A stretch of 64,000 bases of DNA, taken from positions 1,136,685 through 1,200,684 of the forward strand of contig NC_017390.1 in NCBI RefSeq assembly GCF_000026985.1. The letters are read 5' to 3'. This stretch comes from Erwinia pyrifoliae DSM 12163. Its GTDB lineage: Bacteria > Pseudomonadota > Gammaproteobacteria > Enterobacterales > Enterobacteriaceae. The notes beneath the pieces are model-generated. The model searched no databases. It was not told where the DNA came from and saw only the letters and a program-made list of their open reading frames with translations. Position 1 is the first letter of the stretch; each line of letters begins with the position of its first letter. Positions 51,553 to 61,371 of the stretch are shown here, in pieces. The position numbers and the translations under genes are program-made.

Positions 51553-52473
51553 ATGATGACTGACAGCGTTAACTGGTCCGGTGTATTTCCGGCAGTATCA
51601 ACTCAATTCAATAATGACTATTCCATTAATCTTGAAGCAACCTATACCGTTATTAGCAATCTGGTAAAAGATGGCGTTTCGGGCCTGGTTGTTTGTGGCA
51701 GCGTCGGTGAAAATACGTCGTTGACCATCGAGGAAAAAATGGCGGTAACCCAGGTGGCAAAGGATGCTGCCCGAGGCCGCATTCCGGTGATCTGCGGTAT
51801 CGCCGAATTCACCAGCGAGGGCGCTGCTAAAGTAGCCAAGTCCGTGGAAAGCGTTGGCGTAGACGGCATTATGGTCATGCCAGCGCTGGTCTATTCCGCC
51901 AAACCCCATGAAACGGCTCAGCATTTCCGCTATGTCGCCAATCATACTAACCTCCCGGTGATGGTTTACAATAACCCACCGATTTACAAAAATGATGTCA
52001 CGCCGGATATCCTGATTTCTCTCGCAGACTGTGAAAATATTGTCTGCTTCAAAGACAGCTCTGGCGATACGCGCCGCTTTATTGACGTGCGTAATCGGGT
52101 TGGCGATCGCTTTGTTCTGTTTGCTGGACTGGATGACGTGGTACTGGAAAGCCTCGCCGTTGGCGCACAAGGCTGGATCTCCGGCATGTCGAACGTATTC
52201 CCCAAAGAGGGCGAAACCATTTTTCGCCTGTGCCAGCAGGGGCGTTATCAGGAGGCTATGCCAATATATGAATGGCTGATGCCTATCCTGCACCTTGATG
52301 CCCGTCCGGATCTGGTACAGTGCATCAAGCTATGTGAAGAAATTGCCGGGCGTGGCAGTGCGCTGACTCGCCCGCCACGCCTGCCTTTACAGGGTGCAGA
52401 TCGTGAACACGTCTATGAAATTATGCGTGTTGCTATGGAAACCCGCCCTGTATTACCCGATGTTGGTCTTTAG
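51553..52473 (+). CDS. DapA-family lyase, probable 1-pyrroline-4-hydroxy-2-carboxylate deaminase
   Basis: 306 residues of the dihydrodipicolinate synthase/N-acetylneuraminate lyase fold. GLVVCGSVGENTSLTIEEKM is the substrate-binding motif, Tyr in VMVYNNPPIY, and Lys167 in CFKDSSGDTRRF is the Schiff-base lysine. In hydroxyproline pathways a family member deaminates pyrroline-4-hydroxy-2-carboxylate to 2-oxoglutarate semialdehyde; the surrounding genes support that role. AAGGAAA precedes the ATG at 51553. Confidence 0.85.
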   Translation: MMTDSVNWSGVFPAVSTQFNNDYSINLEATYTVISNLVKDGVSGLVVCGSVGENTSLTIEEKMAVTQVAKDAARGRIPVICGIAEFTSEGAAKVAKSVESVGVDGIMVMPALVYSAKPHETAQHFRYVANHTNLPVMVYNNPPIYKNDVTPDILISLADCENIVCFKDSSGDTRRFIDVRNRVGDRFVLFAGLDDVVLESLAVGAQGWISGMSNVFPKEGETIFRLCQQGRYQEAMPIYEWLMPILHLDARPDLVQCIKLCEEIAGRGSALTRPPRLPLQGADREHVYEIMRVAMETRPVLPDVGL

Positions 52474-52545
52474 TTCGCTTACCGGGAACATGTGGTAGTT
52501 CCTGAAGATATTGAAGGCCGACAGACTCTTATTTACAAGGTAAAT

Positions 52546-53238
52546 ATGAATATGTTCGAAACGCCTGATTTAAGCAGCGCGCCTTCAACTTCAGATGTCA
52601 TTACGCAATATTTACGCCGGGCCATTCTGAACGGTCATTTCGCAGAGGATAAGCCTGTTCGACAGGATGAAATAGCCAGGAAATTTAACGTCAGTAAGAT
52701 CCCAGTCAGAGAGGCGTTAAAAAAACTCGAAGCAGAAGGATTAGTGTTGTTTGTTAAAAATAAAGGGGCTACGGTGACGCGCATGAGTGCCGCTGAACTC
52801 GCCCAGTTATTTGAAATGCGTATTCTCCTTGAGGTGAGGCTGCTTGAGCTGGCTATTCCCAATATGGGAAAAGAAGATTTTATTTATATTGAAAAAGCCT
52901 GCAATAAATATATCTGCGACAAGAATGTGATGAACTGGGCAGTATTAAACTGGGATTTCCATCTGGCGCTTTACCGTGCGGCTAATCGCCCGCTGATTGT
53001 GGAAACCGTCAAAGCGATTAACCAAAAGCTTGAACGCTATCTACGAATGCAGCTCAGTCTGTCGAACGGCAAAGAAAAATCCGACAGCGAACACGCAGAA
53101 ATTATTTCTTTCTGTCGACAGAAAAATATCGCTGGCGCCGTTAATTTGCTGAAAAAGCATATTTATGGCGTTTGCCAGTCATTATTAGACAATCTACATG
53201 TCAAATCTCGTGAACAAGGATTTGATATTATGAGGTGA
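52546..53238 (+). CDS. GntR-family (FadR type) regulator
   Basis: About 230 residues. Winged helix-turn-helix ([47 protein letters not shown]) and an all-helical FCD effector domain ([65 protein letters not shown]). The start is the ATG at 52546, seven to nine bases after AAGG. Probably the local regulator of the hydroxyproline cluster. Confidence 0.85.
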   Translation: MNMFETPDLSSAPSTSDVITQYLRRAILNGHFAEDKPVRQDEIARKFNVSKIPVREALKKLEAEGLVLFVKNKGATVTRMSAAELAQLFEMRILLEVRLLELAIPNMGKEDFIYIEKACNKYICDKNVMNWAVLNWDFHLALYRAANRPLIVETVKAINQKLERYLRMQLSLSNGKEKSDSEHAEIISFCRQKNIAGAVNLLKKHIYGVCQSLLDNLHVKSREQGFDIMR

Positions 53239-53243
53239 GTTTG

Positions 53244-54173
53244 ATGCATAGAATTTCAGTCATAGACTCTCATACGGGTGGAGAACCCACTCGTCTGGTC
53301 ATTGACGGCTTTCCCGATCTCGGACGAGGTTCGATGTCGGAACGACGTGATTTGCTTGCCAGAGAATACGACAGATATCGCCGCACCGTCATTCTCGAAC
53401 CCCGTGGCAATGATGTCCTGGTAGGGGCTTTACTCTGCCCCCCCGTCTCGCCGGATGCTTGTGCCGGGGTGATTTTCTTCAACAATAGCGGCTATCTCGG
53501 AATGTGTGGCCACGGCACCATCGGGCTGGTGCGCTCCCTTGCCTGGATGGGGAAAATCTCTCCCGGCGAACACAAAATTGAAACCCCGGTCGGTGACGTG
53601 CTGGCCGTGCTGCATCAAGATCTCTCCGTCAGCGTGCGCAACGTTGCCGCCCGGCGTTATAAGCAGTCGTTCTCCCTTGAGGTGCCAAAATTCGGCAGGG
53701 TAACCGGCGATATTGCCTGGGGGGGGAACTGGTTCTTTCTTATCAGCAATCACGGGCTGGCGGTACAGCGCGACAACCTCGCACAGTTAGCCGAATACTG
53801 CACTGCCGTTCAGAAGGCGCTGCTGATGCAAGGGATATTTGGCGATGACGGTGCGCCTGTCGACCACATTGAGCTGTTTGCAAGCGATGCCATCGCCGAC
53901 AGTCGCAGCTTCGTATTATGCCCGGGGGGGGCGTACGATCGCTCCCCTTGCGGCACCGGCACCAGTGCCAAGCTGGCCTGCATGGCTGCGGATAACCAGC
54001 TGGCTCCTGATACCGTCTGGCGCCAGGCCAGCGTGATCGGCAGCGTATTTGAAGCCTGGTACCGGCCACTGGTAACCGGCATTGAGCCGGTCATACGCGG
54101 TGTGGCTTCCATCTGCGCCGAGACCACGCTGGTGATTGATGACAACGATCCCTTTGCCTGGGGGATACCCTAA
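53244..54173 (+). CDS. lhpA: 4-hydroxyproline 2-epimerase
   Basis: Proline-racemase superfamily enzyme, 309 residues from ATG at 53244 (GAGGTGA upstream). Both catalytic cysteines are present: Cys88 in MCGHGTIG and Cys236 in [11 protein letters not shown]. Two Cys mark epimerases, whereas the trans-3-hydroxyproline dehydratases have Thr at the second position. It should convert trans-4-hydroxy-L-proline to cis-4-hydroxy-D-proline, the substrate of the dehydrogenase encoded next. Its stop shares a base with the next ATG. Confidence 0.9.
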   Translation: MHRISVIDSHTGGEPTRLVIDGFPDLGRGSMSERRDLLAREYDRYRRTVILEPRGNDVLVGALLCPPVSPDACAGVIFFNNSGYLGMCGHGTIGLVRSLAWMGKISPGEHKIETPVGDVLAVLHQDLSVSVRNVAARRYKQSFSLEVPKFGRVTGDIAWGGNWFFLISNHGLAVQRDNLAQLAEYCTAVQKALLMQGIFGDDGAPVDHIELFASDAIADSRSFVLCPGGAYDRSPCGTGTSAKLACMAADNQLAPDTVWRQASVIGSVFEAWYRPLVTGIEPVIRGVASICAETTLVIDDNDPFAWGIP

Positions 54174-55279
54174 TGTCGGCCCGCGAGGCTGCTGAAGTCA
54201 TTGTTATCGGCGGCGGCATTGTCGGGGCCTGCTGCGCGTGGACGTTGGCCAATGCCGGTCTGAAAGTCATAGTCATTGACGCCGGCTTGCCCAACGCTAC
54301 GTCGGCGGGCATGGGTCATCTACTGATCCTTGATGACAACTCTGCCGAGCGCGATCTGACGCGCTATTCGCTGAAGCGTTGGAAAGAGATAAGCCACGCC
54401 TTGCCTGAGGCGGCGGCATATCGCAGAAACGGCACGTTGTGGATGGCCGCCAATGAAGAAGAGATGGCGGTGGCCGAAGAAAAATATCATCTGTTGCGCC
54501 AGCTGGGAGAAGAGTGCGATCTGCTCAAAGCAGAGCAGGTTACTCAGGCCGAGCCTGCCATCCGTCATGGTTTAAAGGGAGGTCTGCTGGTCAAAGATGA
54601 CGGGATTTTGTACGCGCCCGTGGTCGCACAATGGATGTCAGATCATCCCCAGATCAAAAAGGTGCACGGGCGCGTTGTCGACATCAACGAACCTTATGTC
54701 GTCCTTGACGATGGCAGGCAGTACCGGGCCGGACATATCGTCCTTGCCAATGGCATTCAGGCGTCAGAACTGCTAGCCGAATTACCGCTGGTGCCAAAGA
54801 AAGGGCACCTGCTGATCACCGATCGCTATCCGCACGGCATCACCCGAACGTTAGTTGAACTGGGCTACGTCACCCGCGCTCACCATGCCACCGGGTCGTC
54901 TGCCGCCTGCAATATCCAGCCGCGCCCGACCGGACAGCTTTTAGTGGGATCAACCCGTCAGTTCGATAGCGTTGATCCTGCCGTTGAGCCGTGGATGCTC
55001 AGCAAGATGGTGCGCAGAGCCTGTGAGTATGTCCCCGCTCTTAAAGAGATGAACGCGATCCGTACCTGGACAGGATTCAGGGCCGCCTCACCCGACGGTT
55101 TGCCGCTGATAGGGCGCCATCCGGTACGCTGCGGCCTGTGGCTTGCGGTGGGGCACGAAGGGCTGGGCGTGACCACGGCCACCGCCACGGCGGATCTGAT
55201 TAAAGCCGCCATTTTTCAGCAACATCACCAGCTGGATGCCGGGGCGTATTTACCCGACCGTTTCTTATCCGGAGGCTAG
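54173..55279 (+). CDS. FAD-dependent D-hydroxyproline dehydrogenase, catalytic subunit
   Basis: 368 residues of the DAO/glycine-oxidase fold: N-terminal VIVIGGGIVGACCAWTLANAGLKVIVIDAG, C-terminal TGFRAASPDGLPLIGRHP and GHEGLGVTTATATADLI. In the heteromeric D-hydroxyproline dehydrogenases of Pseudomonas and Sinorhizobium such a subunit works with a small [2Fe-2S] protein and an NAD-type flavoprotein, both encoded immediately downstream. Confidence 0.88.
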   Translation: MSAREAAEVIVIGGGIVGACCAWTLANAGLKVIVIDAGLPNATSAGMGHLLILDDNSAERDLTRYSLKRWKEISHALPEAAAYRRNGTLWMAANEEEMAVAEEKYHLLRQLGEECDLLKAEQVTQAEPAIRHGLKGGLLVKDDGILYAPVVAQWMSDHPQIKKVHGRVVDINEPYVVLDDGRQYRAGHIVLANGIQASELLAELPLVPKKGHLLITDRYPHGITRTLVELGYVTRAHHATGSSAACNIQPRPTGQLLVGSTRQFDSVDPAVEPWMLSKMVRRACEYVPALKEMNAIRTWTGFRAASPDGLPLIGRHPVRCGLWLAVGHEGLGVTTATATADLIKAAIFQQHHQLDAGAYLPDRFLSGG

Positions 55280-55283
55280 TCAC

Positions 55284-55520
55284 ATGATCGCACTGTTTAT
55301 CGACGGCGCGCCCGTCACGGTAGTGGATGGCGCCAGCGTGGCGGCGGCATTGTCGCAGGTTGCCGACGGCTGTAGTCGCACCTCGGTCACCGACCAGCGC
55401 CGCGCCCCGTTTTGCGGTATGGGCATCTGCCAGGAGTGCCGGGTCAATATTGACGGCAGGCGCAGGCTGGCTTGCCAGACATTGTGTACCGAAGCGATGG
55501 CGGTGATAACCCATGAATAA
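55284..55520 (+). CDS. D-hydroxyproline dehydrogenase, small [2Fe-2S] subunit
   Basis: 78-residue ferredoxin-like protein (MIALFIDGAPVTVVDG). Cluster cysteines lie in FCGMGICQECRVNI and RLACQT. ATG at 55284 is preceded by GGAGG at a good distance; the longer frame from 55236 is not needed. Overlaps the next gene by eight bases, as expected for a stoichiometric complex. Confidence 0.87.
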   Translation: MIALFIDGAPVTVVDGASVAAALSQVADGCSRTSVTDQRRAPFCGMGICQECRVNIDGRRRLACQTLCTEAMAVITHE

Positions 55521-56790
55521 GCTTGCCGCCAACGTACTGATTATCGGAGCAGGTCCCGCCGGGATGGCGGCGGCCATCGCGGCGGCCAGCACGGGTGCTG
55601 ATGTGCTGGTGATTGACGATAATCCCCGACCCGGTGGACAAATCTGGCGCGCTGGTCCGGGAAGCCGTTTACCCCGTGTGGCGCTGAAGCACCTGGAGAA
55701 TTTTTTGCACGACCCGCGTATCAAGCTGCTGCCGCAGACGCGTTTGATTATGCAGGTTGCGCCTGAGCAGTTCCTGCTGGAAACCCCCGACAAGGCGCTG
55801 CAGGTGACGGCCGGTCGCCTGATTATCTGTAGCGGGGCGCGTGAACTGTTTATTCCCTTTCCGGGTTGGACATTGCCTGGTGTGACCGGTGCCGGCGGAT
55901 TACAGGCGTTAATTAAGTCGGGGTTGGATGTCAGCGGCCAGCGTGTGGTTATCGCCGGCAGCGGGCCACTTTTGCTGGCCAGCGCGCATTCGGCAGGCAA
56001 GCAGGGCGCGAAGGTGGTGCAAATCTGTGAGCAGCAAAACATCAGGACGCTAAGCCGGATGCTGGCACAACTTTGGCGCTGGCCCGGAAAAGTCGCCCAG
56101 GCGTTAGCGCTGAGCAATCTGCACTATCGACCCGCCAGCTATGTGGTATCTGCGCACGGCGAGGGCAAGCTGGAATATGTGATGATCAACCAGCGCGGGC
56201 GTCTCAGAAAAGTGTATTGCGATCGTCTTGCCTGTGGCTATGGATTACGGCCTAACGTGCAGATTGCGCAGCTCCTTGGGGTAAACACCGCCAGGGGAGC
56301 GGTGGTGGTGAACAGCGACCAGCAAACCACATGCGCACACATCTACGCCGCCGGGGAATGCACCGGCGTGGGCGGGAGTGAATTGTCGCTTGCCGAAGGA
56401 TTTATTGCCGGGTTCCAGGCAATCGGAGCCTGGCAAAAATGTGCTCCCTGGCGCCAGGCCAAATCAAGCTGGTCACGCTTTGCTGGCCTGTTGCAGCAAA
56501 CCTTTGAGTTGGATGAACGGCTTAAAACGCTGGTCACCGATGAAACCATCCTGTGCCGCTGTGAAGACGTTGCGTTCGGCTCCGTGAAAAATGCTGCCGG
56601 CCTGAAGCAGGCCAAAATGCAAACCCGGTGCGGGATGGGGGCCTGCCAGGGAAAAATTTGCCACGCTTCACTCGGCTGGCTGAAAAACTGGTCAGCGGAA
56701 CAGGCTCGTCCACCGATCGTAACGGCCCGGCTGGAAACATTGTGCCTGCCGGATGACACTCCACCTTACCCACTGAAAATACAGGAATAA
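55513..56790 (+). CDS. D-hydroxyproline dehydrogenase, pyridine-nucleotide-type flavoprotein subunit
   Basis: 425 residues. FAD motif VLIIGAGPAGMAAAIAAASTGADVLVIDD, a second nucleotide motif RVVIAGSGPLLLASAHSAGKQGAKVV, IYAAGECTGVGGSELSLAEGFIAG, and a C-terminal Cys-rich BFD-like segment LCRCEDV with TRCGMGACQGKICH that probably binds a further [2Fe-2S] cluster. This is the architecture of the HcnB-like subunit in heteromeric proline/hydroxyproline dehydrogenases. Confidence 0.87.
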   Translation: MNKLAANVLIIGAGPAGMAAAIAAASTGADVLVIDDNPRPGGQIWRAGPGSRLPRVALKHLENFLHDPRIKLLPQTRLIMQVAPEQFLLETPDKALQVTAGRLIICSGARELFIPFPGWTLPGVTGAGGLQALIKSGLDVSGQRVVIAGSGPLLLASAHSAGKQGAKVVQICEQQNIRTLSRMLAQLWRWPGKVAQALALSNLHYRPASYVVSAHGEGKLEYVMINQRGRLRKVYCDRLACGYGLRPNVQIAQLLGVNTARGAVVVNSDQQTTCAHIYAAGECTGVGGSELSLAEGFIAGFQAIGAWQKCAPWRQAKSSWSRFAGLLQQTFELDERLKTLVTDETILCRCEDVAFGSVKNAAGLKQAKMQTRCGMGACQGKICHASLGWLKNWSAEQARPPIVTARLETLCLPDDTPPYPLKIQE

Positions 56791-56794
56791 GCTT

Positions 56795-58384
56795 ATGAAC
56801 ATTGATGGTCAGAACTTTATTGATGGAAAAAGAAGCAGTCAGGGTGACGCAACGCTGACCAGCTTTGATGCGCAAAGCGGTGAAGCGCTGCCTTACCGCT
56901 TCTGGCAGGCGACCGAAGAAGAAGCGGAGCAGGCATGCCTTGCAGCCCGGCGTGCCTTTGCCGAATACCGCTCGACCTCTGCAGAACAGCGTGCGGTTTT
57001 TCTTGAAGCCATCGCCGACGAACTGGACGCGCTGGACGACGCGTTTATCCGGCTGGTGATGCAGGAAACGGCGCTGCCGGAAGCACGCATTCGCGGTGAG
57101 CGTGCGCGCACCAGCGGGCAAATGCGCCTGTTTGCCCAGGTACTGCGCCGTGGTGATTTTTTCGCTGCGCGCATTGACTGCGCTTTGCCCGACAGAAAGC
57201 CGCTGCCGCGCCCGGACCTGCGCCAGGCCAAATTAGCCATCGGCCCGGTTGCGGTCTTTGGTGCCAGTAACTTCCCGCTGGCGTTTTCCACTGCGGGAGG
57301 CGATACCGCTTCAGCCCTGGCCGCAGGCTGTACGGTGGTGATGAAGGCGCACAGTGGACATATGGCCACTGCGGAGCGGGTTGCCGCAGCCATTGTGCGC
57401 GCTGCCGAGAAAAGCAGCATGCCCTGCGGCGTATTCAATATGATTTACGGCCGGGATATTGGTGCGACCCTCGTCAAGCACCCGGCCATTCAGGCCGTCG
57501 GCTTCACCGGTTCACTGAAAGGGGGACGAGCTATCTGCGATATGGCGGCAGCACGCCCGCAACCCATTCCGGTGTTTGCCGAAATGAGCAGCATCAACCC
57601 CGTTGTCCTGCTGCCGGGCGCGCTGGAAAAGCGTGGGGAGAAGATAGCGAGGGAATTTACGGACTCTGTGGTGGTTGGTTGTGGCCAGTTCTGTACCAAC
57701 CCGGGCATGATTATTGGCATCCGCTCTGGCGCGTTTGACCGCTTCCTTAATGAGATGAAAAACAATATTAGCGCCAGCCCACGACAAACGATGCTTAATC
57801 GCGGCGTTTTACATAGCTATCGACAGGGGCTTAACGCGTTTCATCAGCATAACGGCATCACCTGGCTGGCAGGGCAGGATCAGAACGCTCAACAGGCCAG
57901 CGCGCAGCTTTTCCAGGCCGAGGCCAGGCTGCTGATGCAGGGCGATGCTCTGTTACAGGAAGAGGTATTTGGCCCTGTCACCATTGTGGTACAGGTCAGT
58001 GATGAAGCGGAACTACAGCAGGTTCTCAACGGTCTGCGTGGTCAGTTGACCGCGACGTTAATTGCCGAGCCGGAGGATGTGAACGCCCACCCGCTGCTGG
58101 TGCCCCTGCTGGAACAAAAGGCAGGGCGTTTGCTGGTGAACGGTTATCCTACAGGCGTTGAAGTCTGTGATGCCATGATCCACGGCGGTCCTTATCCGGC
58201 CACCTCCGATTCACGCGGCACCTCGGTTGGCACGCTGGCCATTGAGCGTTATCTGCGCCCGGTTTGTTATCAAAACTACCCGCAGCAGTGGCTGCCAGAC
58301 GCCCTGAAAGATGGAAATCCGCTTGGCATTATGCGCCTGGTGAATGGCTCACTGACGCGTGACGCCATCCGGGGGGATAAATGA
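56795..58384 (+). CDS. Aldehyde dehydrogenase, probable 2-oxoglutarate semialdehyde dehydrogenase
   Basis: 529 residues. NAD(P)-binding VAVFGASNFPLAFSTAGGDTASALAAGC, GFTGSLKGGRAI, general base Glu263 in VFAEMSSINPVVLLP, and nucleophile Cys300 in GCGQFCTNPGMIIG. This form (ASNFPLAFS) is typical of semialdehyde dehydrogenases in sugar-acid and hydroxyproline pathways. It completes conversion to 2-oxoglutarate. Four bases after the flavoprotein stop, and overlapping the next gene by four bases. Confidence 0.88.
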   Translation: MNIDGQNFIDGKRSSQGDATLTSFDAQSGEALPYRFWQATEEEAEQACLAARRAFAEYRSTSAEQRAVFLEAIADELDALDDAFIRLVMQETALPEARIRGERARTSGQMRLFAQVLRRGDFFAARIDCALPDRKPLPRPDLRQAKLAIGPVAVFGASNFPLAFSTAGGDTASALAAGCTVVMKAHSGHMATAERVAAAIVRAAEKSSMPCGVFNMIYGRDIGATLVKHPAIQAVGFTGSLKGGRAICDMAAARPQPIPVFAEMSSINPVVLLPGALEKRGEKIAREFTDSVVVGCGQFCTNPGMIIGIRSGAFDRFLNEMKNNISASPRQTMLNRGVLHSYRQGLNAFHQHNGITWLAGQDQNAQQASAQLFQAEARLLMQGDALLQEEVFGPVTIVVQVSDEAELQQVLNGLRGQLTATLIAEPEDVNAHPLLVPLLEQKAGRLLVNGYPTGVEVCDAMIHGGPYPATSDSRGTSVGTLAIERYLRPVCYQNYPQQWLPDALKDGNPLGIMRLVNGSLTRDAIRGDK

Positions 58385-59382
58385 AAATCAGCATCGATGA
58401 CGCCAGGCAACTGGTAAAAACTATCCTGTTGAAAGCCGGTTTTGATCAGGCTAATGCGCATGCGGTGATGCAAACCCTTGTCGCCAGTGAAATTGACGGC
58501 TGTACGGCTCACGGCCTGTGGCGCACCCTCGGGTGCGTCAGAACCCTGCATAATGGCAAAGTGATACCCGATGCCCGGCCGCAGGCCGATAGCCTTGCGC
58601 CCGGTTTGGTCAGGGTCGATGCGCAAGGGGGATTTTCCATTCTGGCGTTCGAAACCGGCCTGCCTTATCTGGTCGATAAAGCCAAAACGCAGGGCATCGC
58701 CGCCATGTCGATCAACCACTGCGTCCATTTTTCGGCATTATGGCTTGAAATTGAACGCGTAACGGCGGCAGGGCTGGTGGCGCTGGCCTTCACGCCCAGT
58801 CACGCGTGGGTCGCGCCAGCGGGGGGAACCGTACCGGTGTTTGGCACCAACCCGATGGCCTTCGGATGGCCGAGAAAAGAGGGGGAGCCATACGTCTTCG
58901 ACTTCGCTACCAGCGCGGTGGCGCGAGGAGAAATTGAACTCCATCGCCGCGAGTACAGGTCTATTCCGCAGGGGTGGGGCGTAGACAGGCAGGGCAATAG
59001 CTGTACCGATCCGGCAGAAGTGCTCGATCACGGGGCGATGCTGACGTTTGGCAGCCATAAAGGCTCGGCGTTGTCGACGATGATAGAGCTGCTTGCCGGC
59101 CCGCTGATTGGCGATCTGACCAGCGCCGAGTCGCTGGCTCACGACGCGGGCAGCAAGTCTTCACCGTATCACGGTGAGTTACTGATAGCTGTCGATCCCG
59201 AACGTTTCCTCGGCGATGCGGTTGCGCAGCATGTTGCCCGTGCGGAAAATCTCTTCGCATCGGTGGTAGAGCAGGGGGCCAGATTACCCTCGCAGCGCCG
59301 CTATCAGGCGAGAAAACAGAGTTTGACGCACGGGCTGGAGGTTTGCGATTCGGTCTATCAGGACTTACTGCAATTAACCTGA
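58381..59382 (+). CDS. Ldh2/MDH2-family NAD(P)-dependent oxidoreductase, perhaps pyrroline-2-carboxylate reductase
   Basis: 333 residues of the malate/L-lactate dehydrogenase 2 family: ASEIDGCTAHGLWRTLGCVRTL, GIAAMSINHCVHFSALWLEIE, AFTPSHAWVAPAGGTVPVFGTNPMAFGWP, SHKGSALSTMIELLAGPLIG. Family members beside hydroxyproline genes reduce 1-pyrroline-2-carboxylate to L-proline, which would also allow trans-3-hydroxyproline or D-proline products to be salvaged. Last gene of the cluster; ends before an 11-bp perfect hairpin. Confidence 0.82.
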   Translation: MKISIDDARQLVKTILLKAGFDQANAHAVMQTLVASEIDGCTAHGLWRTLGCVRTLHNGKVIPDARPQADSLAPGLVRVDAQGGFSILAFETGLPYLVDKAKTQGIAAMSINHCVHFSALWLEIERVTAAGLVALAFTPSHAWVAPAGGTVPVFGTNPMAFGWPRKEGEPYVFDFATSAVARGEIELHRREYRSIPQGWGVDRQGNSCTDPAEVLDHGAMLTFGSHKGSALSTMIELLAGPLIGDLTSAESLAHDAGSKSSPYHGELLIAVDPERFLGDAVAQHVARAENLFASVVEQGARLPSQRRYQARKQSLTHGLEVCDSVYQDLLQLT

Positions 59383-59397
59383 GTCACGCATATCCGT

Positions 59398-59428
59398 CTT
59401 CAACAGGTCAATGTATCACCTGTTGAAG
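59398..59428. terminator. Hairpin at the end of the hydroxyproline cluster
   Basis: CTTCAACAGGT (59398-59408) and ACCTGTTGAAG (59418-59428), a perfect 11-bp stem between convergent genes, without a T run. Confidence 0.55.
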
Positions 59429-59475
59429 ATCTCCCTGTTGCGGCTACTGTTCCGCTCATGCCAGCAGGCTGTTTT

Positions 59476-60336
59476 TCAGGCCGATAACGCATCATTGATG
59501 ATTGGCAGGTCATTACGGCTGCCCCATTCACCCCAGGAACCGTCATACAGCGCGATGTTTTTCACCCCGAGGCTGGCTAATGCCAGAATCACCACCGCCG
59601 CCGTAACGCCAGAACCGCAGCTGGCGATCACCGGCTGCGCCAGGTCCACGCCCTGTTGACTGAAGATTGCCCGCAGTTCGTCGGCGGGTTTTAACCGCCC
59701 GCAGGCGACCAGCGTGTTCCAGGCAACGTTCAGGCTGCCAGGAATACGGCCACGATGCAGGCCGGGACGCGGCTCATCGACTTCTCCGTGAAAGCGGTTG
59801 GCGGCGCGGGCATCAACAATCTGCGCACCGCCCTCATGGCTGACCAGCAGCACGTCGGTTGTGCGCTTGATCTCGCCGTAGCCCACAACCGCTTCAAACT
59901 CCGCTTCTGCCACATCGACCGCGCCACTGGACAGCGGCAGCTGCGCTTTTTGCCAGCCAGCCAACCCGCCGGCCAGGATCGATACCCGCTCCACGCCAAA
60001 ATAGCGCAGCATCCACCACGCGCGCGGGGCTGAAAACAGATTGCCTTCGTCGTACACCACCAGATGTTTAGCACTGTTAATGCCCAGCTCGCGCATCGCT
60101 ACCGCAAAGCTCTCGGCGCGCGGCATCATATGTGGGTAAGGGCTGGTGTGATCGGACAGCGCTTCAATATTGAAAAACGGTGCACCCGGCAGGTGAGCTG
60201 CCAGATATTCGGCGTGGACGTCGCGTGTTTTTTCCTGCCCGGGAGGCAGCATACGGGCATCCAGCATCTGCAGGTCGTTATCGCTCAGATGCTGTGCCAG
60301 CCAGTCGGCGGATACAAAAAAAGAAGGTGTGGTCAT
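59476..60336 (-). CDS. sseA: 3-mercaptopyruvate sulfurtransferase
   Basis: Two-rhodanese-domain enzyme transferring sulfur from 3-mercaptopyruvate. 286 residues from MTTPSFFVSADWLAQHL. The inactive N-terminal domain (LDARMLPPG) is followed by the active one with Cys in ASCGSGVTAAVV, whose GSGV[ST] form is specific for mercaptopyruvate. The 57 bases of open frame before the ATG at 60336 are not credited. In E. coli sseA lies beside sseB; here the hydroxyproline cluster separates them. Confidence 0.94.
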   Translation of the reverse strand: MTTPSFFVSADWLAQHLSDNDLQMLDARMLPPGQEKTRDVHAEYLAAHLPGAPFFNIEALSDHTSPYPHMMPRAESFAVAMRELGINSAKHLVVYDEGNLFSAPRAWWMLRYFGVERVSILAGGLAGWQKAQLPLSSGAVDVAEAEFEAVVGYGEIKRTTDVLLVSHEGGAQIVDARAANRFHGEVDEPRPGLHRGRIPGSLNVAWNTLVACGRLKPADELRAIFSQQGVDLAQPVIASCGSGVTAAVVILALASLGVKNIALYDGSWGEWGSRNDLPIINDALSA

Positions 60337-60770
60337 TGCTGCCTCATTGTCAGTCACGTTTGACGCAGTGTCAGCGATTTTTTTCGCTATCACAAGGTGA
60401 ATTACGCTCGATCCACTCAGGCTAATATACGGCTGCGCAACGGGTTGTGAATAACATAAGCCGGGCGGAAAGAGGCTCTTTCAGACCGGTTTCTGGCATG
60501 GCCTGGCGCTCCCTACTGACAGCCTGATAAACAATATGCTAACGCCCTTATTTCAGACAGTTCCCCGGTGGCTTTTCTGTTCATCTGTCGTGCAACTGCG
60601 TAAAATAGCCGCAGAAATGGGGGGATTTGGTGCGATGCGCGGCGGAATTTTCGATAAATTATGGAAACTCAGATAGTCATCCATGGCTATGCCCCCTATA
60701 ATCCGCGGCCACTTTCCCGGTTTGGGACAGGTTTTTACGGCTAAACTCGAAAAATAAAACAGGGGTTCAC
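60337..60770. other. Intergenic sseA-ndk, site of missing yfhM and pbpC
   Basis: 434 bases with no supported gene, carrying the divergent promoters of sseA and ndk. In E. coli the alpha-2-macroglobulin gene yfhM and pbpC occupy the space between sseA and ndk; no remnant of either is recognisable. Confidence 0.6.
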
Positions 60771-61202
60771 ATGACTATTGAGCGTACGTTTTCTATCGTT
60801 AAACCGAACGCAGTGGCAAAAAACGTTATCGGTGCCATTTTTAACCGTTTTGAAAGCGCTGGCTTCAAAATTGTTGGTAGCAAAATGCTACACCTGAGCA
60901 AAGAGCAGGCCGAAGGGTTCTACGCAGAACATCAGGGCAAACCGTTCTTTGATGGCCTGGTTGAATTTATGACTTCCGGCCCGGTGGTGGTTTCCGTACT
61001 GGAAGGCGACAACGCCGTGCAGCGCCATCGTGACCTGATGGGAGCAACCAACCCGGCTAACGCCCTGGCGGGCACGCTGCGTGCTGATTACGCCGACAGC
61101 TTCACCGAGAACGCAACACACGGTTCTGATTCAGCTGAATCTGCCGCGCGCGAAATCGCTTACTTCTTCGGCGAAGGCGAAATCTGCCCACGCACCCGTT
61201 AA
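60771..61202 (+). CDS. ndk: Nucleoside diphosphate kinase
   Basis: 143 residues. [20 protein letters not shown] carries the nucleotide-binding start; the phospho-His lies in [24 protein letters not shown] at 60771 is preceded by AGGGG. Balances NTP pools. Confidence 0.97.
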   Translation: MTIERTFSIVKPNAVAKNVIGAIFNRFESAGFKIVGSKMLHLSKEQAEGFYAEHQGKPFFDGLVEFMTSGPVVVSVLEGDNAVQRHRDLMGATNPANALAGTLRADYADSFTENATHGSDSAESAAREIAYFFGEGEICPRTR

Positions 61203-61282
61203 TACGGCTGCCTGACGGCGAAGGGGGCAAAATTATTTTGGTCTGCCGCTTTAACCCTTCATAAGTCATGAGTACAATAATG

Positions 61283-61313
61283 CGCCCCGCCAGTTCATTC
61301 TGCGGGGCGTTTC
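61283..61313 (+). terminator. Terminator after ndk
   Basis: CGCCCCGC and GCGGGGCG with an 11-base loop, followed by TTTCTCTTT. Confidence 0.8.
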
Positions 61314-61371
61314 TCTTTAATTCACTCAAAACCCAGTGCCATAACGTGTAACAACGAGGCCAGAGAATATT

